A stretch of 52,518 nt of DNA from Clostridia bacterium (GCA_900755895.1 CAAEIG010000216.1:1-52518); one strand, 5' to 3'; numbered from the stretch's first letter, positions 1 to 8,884 are shown. Translations and numbers: made by a program. Notes: generated from the sequence alone by a model not told the origin.

Positions 1-1961
1 GCGTTTCCGTTAGCCGCTCCGCCATCCTCTTCACCGATGACCGTGTAGGAAAGTCCTGCGCTTTCCAGCTTCTCATAAGCCTCTTCCAACGTCAAGCCTG
101 TCACCGTGGGAGCCACGGTATCCAGCGCGGCATATTCCTCCTCACTGTACTGTGCCTCGACACCCAGATAGGGAAGGATCTCCTCCATCATCTTGGCAAA
201 GTACGGGCCTGCCACAGCATTGCCGCCAGTATAACCGCCGTTCTCTTCACCATCCGGCTCGTCGAAGAACACCAGCAACGCATACTTGGGATCCTCCGCC
301 GGAGCAAACCCACAGAAAGACGCAATGTACTCCATGGGCTGTGAACGGTCCTCGTTCCATTTGTCCATCTTTTCCGAGGTACCGGTCTTGCCGCAGATAC
401 GGTATCCGGCCACATATCCGCCGGTGGCAGTACCGTGCTCTACGTTCTCACGCAGGATATCCACAATGGCAGCGGACGTCTCTTCACTGACCACCTGCCG
501 GCGATAGCTGGTGTCGGCAGTCTGAATGATATTGCCCTCCTGGTCCACCACGCGGTCCACCACATGGGGAGTGACCAAATAGCCGCCGTTGGCAATGGCT
601 GCCGCTGCGGTAATCATGTGCACCGGGGTGATACTGAAGTTCTGTCCAAAGGACTCCGTGGCCAGGTCCACTGCTACGTTGGCCATATCCGACACACTGT
701 GGTACAGCGTGGTTGCCTCACCAGGGAGATCAATCCCCGTACTTTCTGTAAAGCCAAAAGCTTCCCGGTACTTGCCGAAGGTTTCAGCTCCCAGCAGCTG
801 GCCGATATGAATGGCCCAAGGGTTGCAGGAATTGTACAACCCTTCTCGGAAAGTCTCCAACCCGTGACCGCTGTGCCTCCAACAGTGAATGGGCTCATCC
901 CAGCCCTCCACCATAATGGAACCGCCACAATTAAAGGTACTCTCTTCGGTAACCACACCCTCTTCCAGGCCCATGGCATAGGTGCACATTTTGAACACGG
1001 AGCCGGGGTAGTAGGTATCGGAAACCGCTTTATTTCGCCACTGTTTCAGCTGGGCGGCATTGTACGCTTCATCCTGCTCGTCACCGGACAGAGCGTCGAT
1101 TTCCGCTTGCAGATCTTCATCGTAGATGGTGAAGGGATCGTTGGGATCGTAGGTGGGGGTCGTGGCCATGCCAAGGATCGCCCCAGTATCCACATCCATC
1201 ATAATCGCCACAGCACCGTTTTTTACCTTGAACTGTTCCACGCCCTCGGCCAGGTATTTCTCCAAAACACTCTGAACGGTTTCGTCAATGGTCAGCACCA
1301 GATCATACCCGTTTTCGGCCTCAACGTACTGTTCATACTCAAAGGGCATATCCGTACCCAGAGCATTTTGAGAGGAAATCAATCTGCCCGCAGTACCCCG
1401 CAGCTCGGTATCGTACTGCATCTCCAAACCCTCAAGGCCCTGACCGTCCGTACCAGTAAAGCCCAACACGGTAGAAGCCACTGTGCCGTAAGGATAATAG
1501 CGCTTGTAGTCCTCGATCAGACGCACGCCTGCGGAGATCTTATTGTTCTCCAGAAATTCATTGATCTCATCCCGGATATCCGTCTCTACTCGGCGTTTCA
1601 AATACACAAAGTAGGAGTTGCCCTGGGTCTTTTCATAGACCTCTTCCTCGTCCATATCCAGAATCTGGGAAAGTCCCTGAGCCACCGTACGCCGTACAGC
1701 CTCCGGATCCTCGTAGTCCTTAAAGTAGGCCGGCTCCAACACCACGGTCCAAACGCTGGCACTCTGGGCCAACACCTTACCGGTGGCGTCATAGATAGTG
1801 CCTCGGGTGGCACTGAGCGTCGTGCTGCGCAGGCTTTGGTTCAAAGCCGCCTGACTCAAGTCCTCTCCGCGGAAGACCTGCCAATGGACCAGGTTAACCA
1901 CAACCCAGCCGAATCCAACAAAAACAAGGCAGGCCACTAAAAACATGGCCTTCTGCCGCAT
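1..1961 (-). CDS. Class B penicillin-binding protein (SpoVD/FtsI-like), 3' end outside window
   Basis: Peptidoglycan DD-transpeptidase acting outside the membrane at the division septum or in the spore cortex. The reading frame stays open to the window edge, giving about 653 residues. One membrane anchor lies at about residues 5-25, followed by the PBP dimerisation region and a transpeptidase domain with all three active-site motifs: SVFK (about 321), SCN (about 378) and KTG (about 525). The last 60 residues look like a PASTA repeat, which favours SpoVD over plain FtsI. I chose ATG at 1961. A TTG at 1985 would add a basic LSKRKRWN stretch before the anchor and has a GGTGG upstream, so it is a real alternative. 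It follows ftsL in the dcw cluster but has its own promoter. Its exact role, division or sporulation, cannot be settled from this window. Confidence 0.93.
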   Translation of the reverse strand, partial: MRQKAMFLVACLVFVGFGWVVVNLVHWQVFRGEDLSQAALNQSLRSTTLSATRGTIYDATGKVLAQSASVWTVVLEPAYFKDYEDPEAVRRTVAQGLSQILDMDEEEVYEKTQGNSYFVYLKRRVETDIRDEINEFLENNKISAGVRLIEDYKRYYPYGTVASTVLGFTGTDGQGLEGLEMQYDTELRGTAGRLISSQNALGTDMPFEYEQYVEAENGYDLVLTIDETVQSVLEKYLAEGVEQFKVKNGAVAIMMDVDTGAILGMATTPTYDPNDPFTIYDEDLQAEIDALSGDEQDEAYNAAQLKQWRNKAVSDTYYPGSVFKMCTYAMGLEEGVVTEESTFNCGGSIMVEGWDEPIHCWRHSGHGLETFREGLYNSCNPWAIHIGQLLGAETFGKYREAFGFTESTGIDLPGEATTLYHSVSDMANVAVDLATESFGQNFSITPVHMITAAAAIANGGYLVTPHVVDRVVDQEGNIIQTADTSYRRQVVSEETSAAIVDILRENVEHGTATGGYVAGYRICGKTGTSEKMDKWNEDRSQPMEYIASFCGFAPAEDPKYALLVFFDEPDGEENGGYTGGNAVAGPYFAKMMEEILPYLGVEAQYSEEEYAALDTVAPTVTGLTLEEAYEKLESAGLSYTVIGEEDGGAANGN

Positions 1962-2143
1962 GTTCCATCTCTTTCGTTTTGACAAATTGCATCCACCGCC
2001 TGTCTCTATGTAATGCTCCGCCTCTCACCAAAAACGAGAGTCAAGACCACTCTTGGCTCTCCTCCCTCCGAAAACACTTCCCGCACTATCTGTATTCTGC
2101 CCCTGCCTCCGGTAGCACAAAGCCGGCAAGAGCTTCTTTACGG

Positions 2144-2172
2144 ATTATACCATAGATCCCCGGTTGTCGCAA
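2144..2172 (-). promoter_or_regulatory. Promoter for the penicillin-binding protein gene
   Basis: On the minus strand TTGCGA (2167-2172) and TATAAT (2144-2149) are 17 bases apart. They lie in the 376-base gap between ftsL and the PBP gene, which otherwise holds only hairpins. This suggests the PBP gene can be transcribed apart from mraZ-rsmH-ftsL. Confidence 0.7.
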
Positions 2173-2178
2173 ACAAAC

Positions 2179-2202
2179 GCGGCCCGCATTTCCGCGGGCC
2201 GC
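2179..2202 (-). terminator. Hairpin after ftsL, possible terminator
   Basis: A perfect 9-base GC-only stem (GCGGCCCGC with its complement) with a 6-base loop is followed on the minus strand by GTTTGTTT. It lies just before the PBP promoter. The U-tract is interrupted, so termination may be partial. Confidence 0.55.
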
Positions 2203-2337
2203 ACCCTAGCACGCCGGGGGCCAGGCCCCCTTAGGGAGATCGCACACCCCGCCCCAACAGCGTTTATTTAATAAAAACCCCATAGCTTCCACAGGGCCAA
2301 GCTGCCCTGCGGCAATCATTGCACGGCAACAGCCGTC

Positions 2338-2898
2338 TTACTGGAACCAGGACTGGATAGTTGACCACAGTTTCTCAAAAAAAGAACCGCCGCCAGCCTC
2401 TCGGACTACTGTGCCCTGGTCCTCCTGCACAGAGTCCACATAAGTAACCTGCCCACTGACAATCTTGCTCATACCCAACTCATTCTGAGCGTATTCCTCT
2501 ACAGCAGCGCCATCCATCTCCTGAGAAGCCTCCATGTTCAGCTGGATCTCCAAGCTTTCGGCCTCCTGCAACTGCTGCGTGGTCTGGTTGATCTCCTCGG
2601 TCAGCTCGGTCAGCTGCACCTGGTTGTAGATCACCATAGTCACCGTGGAGAACACCACCCCACAAGCCAACACTGCCGCCATCGTCCGCAACGGATGACG
2701 ACGAGGTTTTTTCGCCTTGCGCTGCTCCTGCTGGGGAAGCTCCACCACATTTTCCTTGGGCTTTTCCCGGCGCTCGCGCCGGGGCTCCTCTTGAGGCTGG
2801 GTGTTGTCCCAGCGAGGTGAGTCTGCAGCCACAGACTCCTCCTCCCGATGTTCCTCAAACAAGGAGAAATCGTAAGCTTCTGTTGTTAATCTGGACAT
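2338..2898 (-). CDS. ftsL: FtsL/DivIC-like cell division protein
   Basis: Bitopic septum protein expected to join the FtsL-DivIC-FtsQ complex that activates septal wall synthesis. The 186 residues show a long charged cytoplasmic part (1-71), one membrane segment at about 72-91, a coiled coil at about 95-125 rich in Gln, Glu and Leu, then AQNELGMSK (about 137-145), typical of FtsL/DivIC proteins. I chose ATG at 2898 because AGGAAAGG lies just upstream; an earlier start at 2937 would overlap rsmH but lacks such a site. FtsL sequences diverge strongly, so the call rests on topology plus position between rsmH and the PBP gene. The cytoplasmic part is longer than in many FtsL proteins. Confidence 0.85.
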   Translation of the reverse strand: MSRLTTEAYDFSLFEEHREEESVAADSPRWDNTQPQEEPRRERREKPKENVVELPQQEQRKAKKPRRHPLRTMAAVLACGVVFSTVTMVIYNQVQLTELTEEINQTTQQLQEAESLEIQLNMEASQEMDGAAVEEYAQNELGMSKIVSGQVTYVDSVQEDQGTVVREAGGGSFFEKLWSTIQSWFQ

Positions 2899-2933
2899 AC
2901 CGTTTTCCTTTCCTGTTACCAAAGCTCCGGAAC

Positions 2934-3869
2934 TCACTCCTCCGGAAGCTTTTCAATTACACGCAGCCGTGCGCTGCGTGCCCGGGGGTTTTCCGCAACC
3001 TCTTTTTCCGAGGGGGCCAACCCCTTTTTATAAAGCAACTGCCCCCGAGGTTTCCTGCCACAAACACACACAGGAAAATCCTTGGGGCAAATGCATCCCT
3101 GACACCATTCATGCATCTGCTGCTTGACGATCCGATCTTCCAAGGAGTGGAAGGTGATCACCGCCAATCTGCCTCCGGGCTTCAGCAGCGCAAAACCTGC
3201 TGTCAAGCCCTCCCGCAGCCTGTCCAATTCACAGTTGACCGCGATGCGCAGCGCCTGAAACGTCCTTCTGGCCGGATGACCTTCCGCCCGCCGCACCGCT
3301 GCTGGCACCGACGCCTTTACGATCTCCGCCAACTGAGCCGTGGTCTCAATGGGCGCCTGCTCCCTCGCCCGGACAATCCCCTGGGCAATTCGCCTGGCAC
3401 TGCGGTCCTCACCATACTGGAAGATGATTGTGGAGAGTTCCTGCTCTCCCAAGTTGTTCACAAGATCTCTTGCGCTGGGCCCTTGCTGGCTCATGCGCAT
3501 ATCCAGTGGAGCATCGTGGTGATAAGAGAAGCCTCTCTCCGGCGTGTCCAGCTGATAGGACGACACTCCGATATCCAACAACACTCCGTCCACGGCATCC
3601 ATGCCGTTTTCTCGGGCAATCTCCCCCATCTGGGCAAAATTGCCCTGCACCCGCAGGGATTGGGGATATTTCCCCAACCGCTCCCCAGCGGCCTTCATAG
3701 CGTCGGGATCCTGGTCGATAGAGAGCAGCCGACCTGTGGTCAACCGCTGCAGGATAGCCTCGGAATGGCCGCCTCCACCCATGGTCCCGTCGATATACAA
3801 ACCCTCCGGCCGGATTGCCAAAGAGTCAATGGTCTCCTCAAATAATACCGGTTTGTGGTGAAATTCCAT
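2934..3869 (-). CDS. rsmH: 16S rRNA (cytosine-1402-N4)-methyltransferase RsmH
   Basis: SAM-dependent enzyme that N4-methylates C1402 in the decoding centre of 16S rRNA. The 311-residue protein has the SAM-binding DGTMGGGGH at 27-35 and LLDIGVSSYQLD further on, and the family's usual length. I chose ATG at 3869 (MEFHHKPVLF); the GTG two codons earlier lies too close to the AGG of the ribosome binding site. It is second in the mraZ-rsmH-ftsL operon, which starts 17 bases upstream at the end of mraZ. Confidence 0.97.
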   Translation of the reverse strand: MEFHHKPVLFEETIDSLAIRPEGLYIDGTMGGGGHSEAILQRLTTGRLLSIDQDPDAMKAAGERLGKYPQSLRVQGNFAQMGEIARENGMDAVDGVLLDIGVSSYQLDTPERGFSYHHDAPLDMRMSQQGPSARDLVNNLGEQELSTIIFQYGEDRSARRIAQGIVRAREQAPIETTAQLAEIVKASVPAAVRRAEGHPARRTFQALRIAVNCELDRLREGLTAGFALLKPGGRLAVITFHSLEDRIVKQQMHEWCQGCICPKDFPVCVCGRKPRGQLLYKKGLAPSEKEVAENPRARSARLRVIEKLPEE

Positions 3870-3885
3870 TGTCACACCTGCTTTC

Positions 3886-4305
3886 TTAGAAATCCAGCAG
3901 GCTCATGGAGGCCTCAATCGCCTCGTCTGTCTGGCTTGCGTTGTATGCGTTCCAGCGGGCCGTATCCCAAATCTCTGCCCGCACTGCTGCGCCGATCACG
4001 GTGACATCTTTCTCCAAGCCGGCATGTTCCCGCAGGTTTTGGGGAATCAAAATCCGCCCCTGCTTGTCCGGTTCCACCTCTGCGGCGCCAGAAAAGAAAT
4101 AGCGCTGAATCCCCTTGCCCTGGGAAAGAGGCATGGCGGCAACTTTTTCCACCAGCTTGTCCCACTGGGTTTGAGAAAGCAAAAACAGGCAACCATCAAG
4201 GCCCTTGCAGACATAAAACTTGTCCCCAAGGTCCTCTCGAAACTTGGAGGGAACCGTAACACGGCCCTTCAAGTCCATATTATGTTGATACTCGCCTGTC
4301 AACAT
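3886..4305 (-). CDS. mraZ: MraZ transcriptional regulator of the division cluster
   Basis: DNA-binding regulator of the dcw cluster, acting on GTGGG-type repeats near its own promoter. The 139-residue protein begins MLTGEYQHNMDLKGRV and holds two SpoVT-AbrB-like half domains, with a second DKQGRILIP copy of the motif. Length is normal for the family. It is the first gene of the operon, preceded by a consensus promoter and GTGGG-type boxes. Confidence 0.96.
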   Translation of the reverse strand: MLTGEYQHNMDLKGRVTVPSKFREDLGDKFYVCKGLDGCLFLLSQTQWDKLVEKVAAMPLSQGKGIQRYFFSGAAEVEPDKQGRILIPQNLREHAGLEKDVTVIGAAVRAEIWDTARWNAYNASQTDEAIEASMSLLDF

Positions 4306-4393
4306 AAGCGCTTGTCCCTTTCCTCATCCAGGTGGCGGTTCTGGCCCTTGATGGCACATTCACCCACCAGTTTGCCACTTCGTGGTACAAATC

Positions 4394-4408
4394 ACCACCA
4401 TTACCCAC
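4394..4408 (-). promoter_or_regulatory. Probable MraZ operator boxes
   Basis: On the minus strand, just downstream of the -10, the sequence reads GTGGG, five bases, GTGGT, five bases, GTACC. Another GGTGGGTG lies at about 4362-4369. Known MraZ operators are GTGGG-like repeats with 5-base spacing near the mraZ promoter, so autoregulation is likely. Confidence 0.6.
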
Positions 4409-4420
4409 CTGATGCACATT

Positions 4421-4449
4421 ATTATAGAACATCCTCCCCTCAAAAGCAA
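4421..4449 (-). promoter_or_regulatory. mraZ operon promoter
   Basis: TTGCTT (4444-4449) and TATAAT (4421-4426) are exactly 17 bases apart on the minus strand. The leader to mraZ is about 110 bases and carries the MraZ-type boxes. Confidence 0.8.
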
Positions 4450-4519
4450 CCCAGAAATCATGGAAAACCCAGGAATTATGCGGGTTTCGAAAATTTGTTC
4501 GATCTCATAATGTGGGAAC

Positions 4520-4552
4520 AAAAATTCCCCTCACTACATTTAGTGAGGGGAA
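4520..4552 (-). terminator. Terminator of the coaD-side operon
   Basis: A perfect 12-base stem starting TTCCCCTCACTA with a 4-base loop is followed by five T on the minus strand. It ends transcripts coming through the DivIVA-like gene and isolates the dcw cluster. Confidence 0.9.
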
Positions 4553-4598
4553 CCATTCACGTTATCGAATTTTAGATACTATTCACAAAAACTTATTC

Positions 4599-5078
4599 TC
4601 AGATTTGTTGGTTGCGCTGAGACGCCTTAATGCTCTGTCTTGTCTTGCGCAGCTCTGCCAAATTCTCTGACAGAGATTCATCAGTGCGGCGCATCAAATC
4701 ATCCACATAATCGTTGCTGGCCTTGCGCATCTCCTTGAACTTCTGCTGAGCCTGCGCGATTAGCTCATTGGCCTTCTGCTGGGCCTGACGGACAATCTCT
4801 TCCTGATCCACCAGGGCGCGAGCTTTCTCCTCTGCCACCCGAATGATGGTCTCCGCCTCCCGCTGGGCCTCGCTGATAATCTGGGAACGGTCCGCCACAA
4901 TGGCCTTTGCCTTCCGCACCTCAGAGGGAATTTCCTCCTTGATCTCGTCCAGGATCTGCCGCACATCTTCACCGTCCACAAAGACCTTGCCCTGGACCAA
5001 CGGCATTTTCCACCCCTTGTCCAGCACGTCATACATCTCGTCGATCAGATCCTCAATGGTAGCCCGATTGTTGCTCAT
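4599..5078 (-). CDS. DivIVA-like coiled-coil protein
   Basis: A 159-residue, highly charged helical protein with no membrane segment. After a short N-terminal region (IEDLIDEMYDVLDKG) it carries a heptad-rich stretch from about residue 55 to 150, full of Ala, Glu, Gln, Arg and Lys, as in DivIVA or ATP synthase b-type coils. Proteins of this kind often sit near coaD in Clostridia and are annotated loosely as DivIVA-domain or ATPase proteins; the function is not established. ATG at 5078 is chosen for the AAAGGAATGG upstream. It is the last gene before a strong terminator. Confidence 0.75.
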   Translation of the reverse strand: MSNNRATIEDLIDEMYDVLDKGWKMPLVQGKVFVDGEDVRQILDEIKEEIPSEVRKAKAIVADRSQIISEAQREAETIIRVAEEKARALVDQEEIVRQAQQKANELIAQAQQKFKEMRKASNDYVDDLMRRTDESLSENLAELRKTRQSIKASQRNQQI

Positions 5079-5174
5079 GGTGAACCCATTCCTTTCTTCT
5101 CTTGCACTGTTCTGCCCCACAGGGGGACGTTTTCTTTTCAGGCTTCCCTGCCCGAAAAGCCGCCGGCAACCCGG

Positions 5175-5666
5175 TTACGCTCTGCCGCAAAGCCTGTCTT
5201 GAATAGTCTTTAACACGCAAGCCGGCACAAACGGGGAAATATCTCCCCCAAAACCCGCCACCTGCTTGACCATGCTGGAGCTGAGAAACATATTTTCAGC
5301 ACTGGTAGCCAGGAACATGGTCTCCAACTCCGGATTGAGCTTCTTGTTGGTCAGCGCTTGCTGAAACTCATACTCAAAATCGGACAAAGCCCGCAAGCCC
5401 TTGACAACGACCATAGCGCCCCGGCGTTTGGCATAATCAGCCAACAAACCATCCACCTTGTCGATCTCTACGTTCTTCAGGCCCTCCGCTTCCACCGACT
5501 GGCGCAAAAGTTCCATACGCTCTTCTGTGGAAAAGCTGGCATGTTTGTCCGGGTTCACAGGAACCCCCACAATCAGCCTATCAAAGATTCTACTGGCCCG
5601 CACAATGATATCCAGGTGGCCCAGGGTAACCGGGTCAAAGCTGCCCGGGTAGACGGCAAGTTTCAT
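5175..5666 (-). CDS. coaD: Phosphopantetheine adenylyltransferase
   Basis: Catalyses the fourth step of coenzyme A synthesis, transferring AMP from ATP to 4'-phosphopantetheine in the cytoplasm. The 163-residue protein has the nucleotidyltransferase motif YPGSFDPVTLGHLDI at its start and the C-terminal SSSMVKQVAGFGGDIS typical of CoaD. Start ATG at 5666 follows AAGGAGA. It lies 25 bases after rsmD, a pairing common in Bacillota. Confidence 0.97.
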   Translation of the reverse strand: MKLAVYPGSFDPVTLGHLDIIVRASRIFDRLIVGVPVNPDKHASFSTEERMELLRQSVEAEGLKNVEIDKVDGLLADYAKRRGAMVVVKGLRALSDFEYEFQQALTNKKLNPELETMFLATSAENMFLSSSMVKQVAGFGGDISPFVPACVLKTIQDRLCGRA

Positions 5667-5691
5667 GGTATTCTCTCCTTATGGGGTGGGG

Positions 5692-6255
5692 TCACTCCCC
5701 AGCCTCCCCGCTCTCCTCCTCACGGCGCCGGTAAGAGGTGAGCATGATCTTCCCATACCGATAGCTGCGGAACTGGACAAACTCTCCAGCAGACTCTGGC
5801 AGCACTTCATCCTTGGGATGCTCGCAGAGAATCACTCCGCCAGGATTCATCTTCTGTGCCACTAAGGTCAAAGCACGCTCCAACAACCCAGAGCGATAGG
5901 GTGGATCCAAAAAGGCGATGTCAAAATGCTCCCGGCAACCGCTTAAATAGGCGGCAAAATCAGAGCTGACCACCTTAGCCCGATCCCCCATCCCGGTGGA
6001 CTGGACATTTTTCTCCACCACCCGGATGGACTCCTTAGAGGCATCCACAAACACACACTGCGCGGCTCCCCGGCTGAGAGCCTCCAGGCCAATCTGGCCC
6101 GAACCGGCGAACAAATCCAGAAACCGCCTGCCCTCCAACTGGAATTGGAGAATGTTGAACAGGGATTCCTTAACGCGGTCGGTGGTGGGGCGCACTTGCT
6201 CCCCTTCCAAAGTGACCAGCTTTTTTCCTCTTTTGGAACCGGTGATAATCCGCAT
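5692..6255 (-). CDS. rsmD: 16S rRNA (guanine-966-N2)-methyltransferase RsmD
   Basis: SAM-dependent methyltransferase for G966 of 16S rRNA. The 187-residue protein has the N-terminal MRIITGSKRGKKL signature, the SAM site DLFAGSGQIGLEALSRGA, and the catalytic DPPY near residue 117. It is first in the operon rsmD-coaD-DivIVA-like, with a strong promoter overlapping the end of uvrC. Confidence 0.96.
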   Translation of the reverse strand: MRIITGSKRGKKLVTLEGEQVRPTTDRVKESLFNILQFQLEGRRFLDLFAGSGQIGLEALSRGAAQCVFVDASKESIRVVEKNVQSTGMGDRAKVVSSDFAAYLSGCREHFDIAFLDPPYRSGLLERALTLVAQKMNPGGVILCEHPKDEVLPESAGEFVQFRSYRYGKIMLTSYRRREEESGEAGE

Positions 6256-6301
6256 GGCATGTCTCCCAAGTGAACTGTGTATGGATAGCTATATCCGCCT
6301 T

Positions 6302-6330
6302 ATTATCCCATCAATTAGACAATCTGTCAA
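6302..6330 (-). promoter_or_regulatory. Promoter for rsmD-coaD operon
   Basis: TTGACA (6325-6330) and GATAAT (6302-6307) are 17 bases apart on the minus strand. The -35 box overlaps the uvrC stop codon, so the operon can fire independently of uvrC. Confidence 0.75.
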
Positions 6331-8213
6331 CTATTTGGCGCAATTTCCCCGGATTTTCCGCCCTCTTCCCCCACTTCGGGATGGAAAAATTCCCAGACTC
6401 TGCGGGCAGCCGGCTTGGTCATACCGGGGGCACCCTCCAATTCCGCCAGATCTGCCTCACTGATGGCAGTGACTGTTTTAAAGTGGCGCATCAACGCCTT
6501 GGCTCTCGTTTCCCCAATGCCCGGAATGGAGGTCAAGGTGGAGGAAATTGCCGCTTTTTTTCTCTGTTGGCGGTGGTAACCAATAGCAAACCGGTGGACC
6601 TCGTCCTGGATGGAACTGACCAGGGTGAAGGCCCTACGGTTGGAGTTGATGGCGATTTCGCCGCCGGAAAGGGCGATAGCCCTGGTTCGGTGCTTATCAT
6701 CCTTCACCATGCCAAAGAGAGGAATGTCAAAGCCTTGCTCGTCCAAAATGGGCTGCACTGCGGCCACATGACCCTTACCACCGTCCAGGAGGATCAAATC
6801 CGGCAGGCGGCCAAAACCGTCCTGCTCCCCCTTGCGCTGAGAAGCTTTGTACTCTTCCAGCCGGCGGCGGATCACTTCCCGCATGGAGCCGTAGTCATCC
6901 TGTCCAGTGACGGTTTTGATCTTGAACTTCCGGTACGCCGATTTCAACGGCCTGCCGTTTTCAAAGACTACCATGCCCGCCACATTTTCCCCACCGGCCA
7001 AGTTGGAGATGTCATAGCTTTCAATATAGGCCGGAACTTTCTCTAGGCCCAACAGGCGCCGCAGCTCGTCCAAGGCAGAGGCGTCCCTGCCGGAATTTCC
7101 CGTCTGACGGGCAATATTCTCCGCCGCGTTCTTGCGGCACATCTGCACCAGCTGGGCCTGATCTCCTCGCTGAGGGACCAGGATCTTCACACCTTTGCCC
7201 CGTTTCTCCGACAGCCAGCGAGAGAGCAGCTCCGGATCCTCCACCTCTCCGTCCAGGACCACCAAGGGCGGTACCCTGTCACGGATGGCGTAATACTGCC
7301 GCAGGAACTCAGAACGTGCTTCCGCGTCAGGCTGGCAACCCTCGGTGAGGAAGCTCTCCCGATCGCTGAGCTTATTGCCTGTGAAGCGGAACACCTCGAA
7401 GGCTGTGTGAGTTTCTCCCTGAGCCAACGCAAAGATATCCTGCTCCTCCACTCGGCTTGCCACCACTTTTTGACGGGCACGCATGGCCTCAATGGCGTTG
7501 ATTCTGTCCCGCAGCCGGGCAGCCAGTTCAAACTCCAGGTTTTCCGCAGCCTCTTCCATCTTTTCCGTGAGCACCTTCACTGAGGTGGAACTGCCGCCTT
7601 TGATAAAGTCCAGCGCCTCTTGAAAAGCTTCGTTGTACTCCTCTTCCGTGACCTTTCCACGGCAAGGTCCGCAACACTGCTTGATATAGTAATTGAGGCA
7701 GGGCCTGCCCTTGCCAAAATCTTGTGGGAATTTCCGATTGCAGTTAGGCAGTTTGAAAATCTTCTGAGCAGAGTCGATGGTCTGTTTGATGGACCAGGAG
7801 CTCATATACGGCCCGATATACGTGGCCCCATCGTCCTCCACCTTTTTCACCTCGGTGACCCGGGGCCAAGGACCGGAGCTGACCCGAACATAGCTGTATC
7901 CCTTGTCATCCTTCAGCAGGATGTTGTACTTGGGCTGATTCTGCTTGATCAAACTGCTCTCCAGCACCAGGGCCTCAAATTCGCTGTCGCAGACAATGTA
8001 TTCAAACCAGTCCACGTTGGAGACCATGCGCCGCACCTTGTTATCGTGATTCTTTTCCGAACCAAAGTACTGGCTGACTCGGTTTTTCAGGGCCTTTGCC
8101 TTGCCCACATAGATGATCTCTCCGCTTTTGTCGTGCATCAGGTAAACTCCCGGGCTGAGGGGGAGTTTCATGGCCTTGCGGCGCAGTTCCTTTTTCTTTT
8201 CGTTCTGATCCAT
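6327..8213 (-). CDS. uvrC: Excinuclease ABC subunit C
   Basis: Makes both incisions around DNA lesions in UvrABC nucleotide excision repair. The 628-residue protein shows the N-terminal GIY-YIG nuclease (GEIIYVGKAKALKNRV), a cysteine cluster near residue 155-180, the UVR motif (about 205-240), the RNase H-like C-terminal nuclease (LLDGGKGHVAAV), and a helix-hairpin-helix (SIPGIGETRAKALMRHF). Order and length are complete. It has an AGGTGG site before its ATG and follows the HPr terminator. Confidence 0.97.
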   Translation of the reverse strand: MDQNEKKKELRRKAMKLPLSPGVYLMHDKSGEIIYVGKAKALKNRVSQYFGSEKNHDNKVRRMVSNVDWFEYIVCDSEFEALVLESSLIKQNQPKYNILLKDDKGYSYVRVSSGPWPRVTEVKKVEDDGATYIGPYMSSWSIKQTIDSAQKIFKLPNCNRKFPQDFGKGRPCLNYYIKQCCGPCRGKVTEEEYNEAFQEALDFIKGGSSTSVKVLTEKMEEAAENLEFELAARLRDRINAIEAMRARQKVVASRVEEQDIFALAQGETHTAFEVFRFTGNKLSDRESFLTEGCQPDAEARSEFLRQYYAIRDRVPPLVVLDGEVEDPELLSRWLSEKRGKGVKILVPQRGDQAQLVQMCRKNAAENIARQTGNSGRDASALDELRRLLGLEKVPAYIESYDISNLAGGENVAGMVVFENGRPLKSAYRKFKIKTVTGQDDYGSMREVIRRRLEEYKASQRKGEQDGFGRLPDLILLDGGKGHVAAVQPILDEQGFDIPLFGMVKDDKHRTRAIALSGGEIAINSNRRAFTLVSSIQDEVHRFAIGYHRQQRKKAAISSTLTSIPGIGETRAKALMRHFKTVTAISEADLAELEGAPGMTKPAARRVWEFFHPEVGEEGGKSGEIAPNS

Positions 8214-8243
8214 GCCGCCACCACCTCACAAAGTTTGCGTATG

Positions 8244-8269
8244 AAAAAAGCACCGCTGTTACGCGGTGC
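8244..8269 (-). terminator. Terminator after HPr gene
   Basis: A perfect 7-base stem GCACCGC/GCGGTGC with a 6-base loop is followed by six T on the minus strand, 25 bases after the HPr stop codon. Confidence 0.9.
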
Positions 8270-8294
8270 CTTTAATTTCACTTGCCAAAAAAGC

Positions 8295-8558
8295 TTACTC
8301 AGCAAAACCGGAATTGACCAGCTCCACCAGGGCGTCCACAGCCTGCTCCTCATCAGCGCCATCAGCAATGATGCGAATGGAAACGCCGCCGACAATTCCC
8401 AAGCTCAGCACACCGAGAAGGCTCTTAGCATTGACCCTTCTCTCTTCCTTTTCCACCCAGATAGAAGACTTGAACTCGTTAGCCTTCTGGATGAAAAAAG
8501 TAGCCGGACGAGCGTGAAGGCCGACTTGATTCTGAACCAAAACTTCTTTAGCGCACAT
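8295..8558 (-). CDS. ptsH: HPr family phosphocarrier protein
   Basis: Small cytoplasmic phosphocarrier of the sugar phosphotransferase system and of carbon catabolite control. The 87 residues hold GLHARP with His15, the site phosphorylated by enzyme I, and KSLLGVLSLG with Ser46, the HPr kinase site; having His15 argues for HPr rather than Crh. It stands alone, with its own promoter and terminator, and no enzyme I gene is in the window. ATG at 8558 follows TAGGAGA. Confidence 0.93.
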   Translation of the reverse strand: MCAKEVLVQNQVGLHARPATFFIQKANEFKSSIWVEKEERRVNAKSLLGVLSLGIVGGVSIRIIADGADEEQAVDALVELVNSGFAE

Positions 8559-8648
8559 GCAAATTCACTCTCCTACAGAATTTATAAAGGGTCTTATTGC
8601 CGCCGTAAAAAAAGTCTAACGGACGCAAAGTACTTAGGATTTGATTTC

Positions 8649-8676
8649 ATTATAGCATATTTCCTGCCGCCGTCAA
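8649..8676 (-). promoter_or_regulatory. HPr gene promoter
   Basis: TTGACG (8671-8676) and TATAAT (8649-8654) are 16 bases apart on the minus strand, about 85 bases before the HPr start codon. Confidence 0.75.
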
Positions 8677-8884
8677 CACGCATTGCCCAATTTTGGATTC
8701 CTGAACAGCCACAAGGTCCAGTTTTCGCCTGTTGTTTGTGCATGTTGTGGGGAATGTGGAAAACTTTTTGCCCATTGTGACTTTCTTCACAAACCCCTTA
8801 CACCAGATGCAGTGTTCCGGCATCAAAAAGAGCATAGGATCTTTTGAGCCTGTCTATACAGCAACCGCGCAATTTGAGATAGGT
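8677..8884. other. Non-coding gap between trmD and the HPr promoter
   Basis: About 200 bases without a credible gene. A 61-codon minus-strand frame crosses it but overlaps the HPr promoter and has no good ribosome binding site. A stretch near 8745-8770 has TGTGG repeats that vaguely resemble DnaA boxes. I see no clear terminator after trmD. Confidence 0.4.

Noticed and set aside
435..1940. Long plus-strand open frame of 501 codons
   Set aside because: It is the antisense shadow of the penicillin-binding protein gene, which has all family motifs on the minus strand.
8740..8775. TGTGG repeats resembling DnaA boxes
   Set aside because: No exact TTATCCACA box, no AT-rich unwinding region and no dnaA or dnaN nearby; an origin is not supported.
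8650..8835. 61-codon minus-strand frame upstream of HPr
   Set aside because: It overlaps the HPr promoter and lacks a ribosome binding site.
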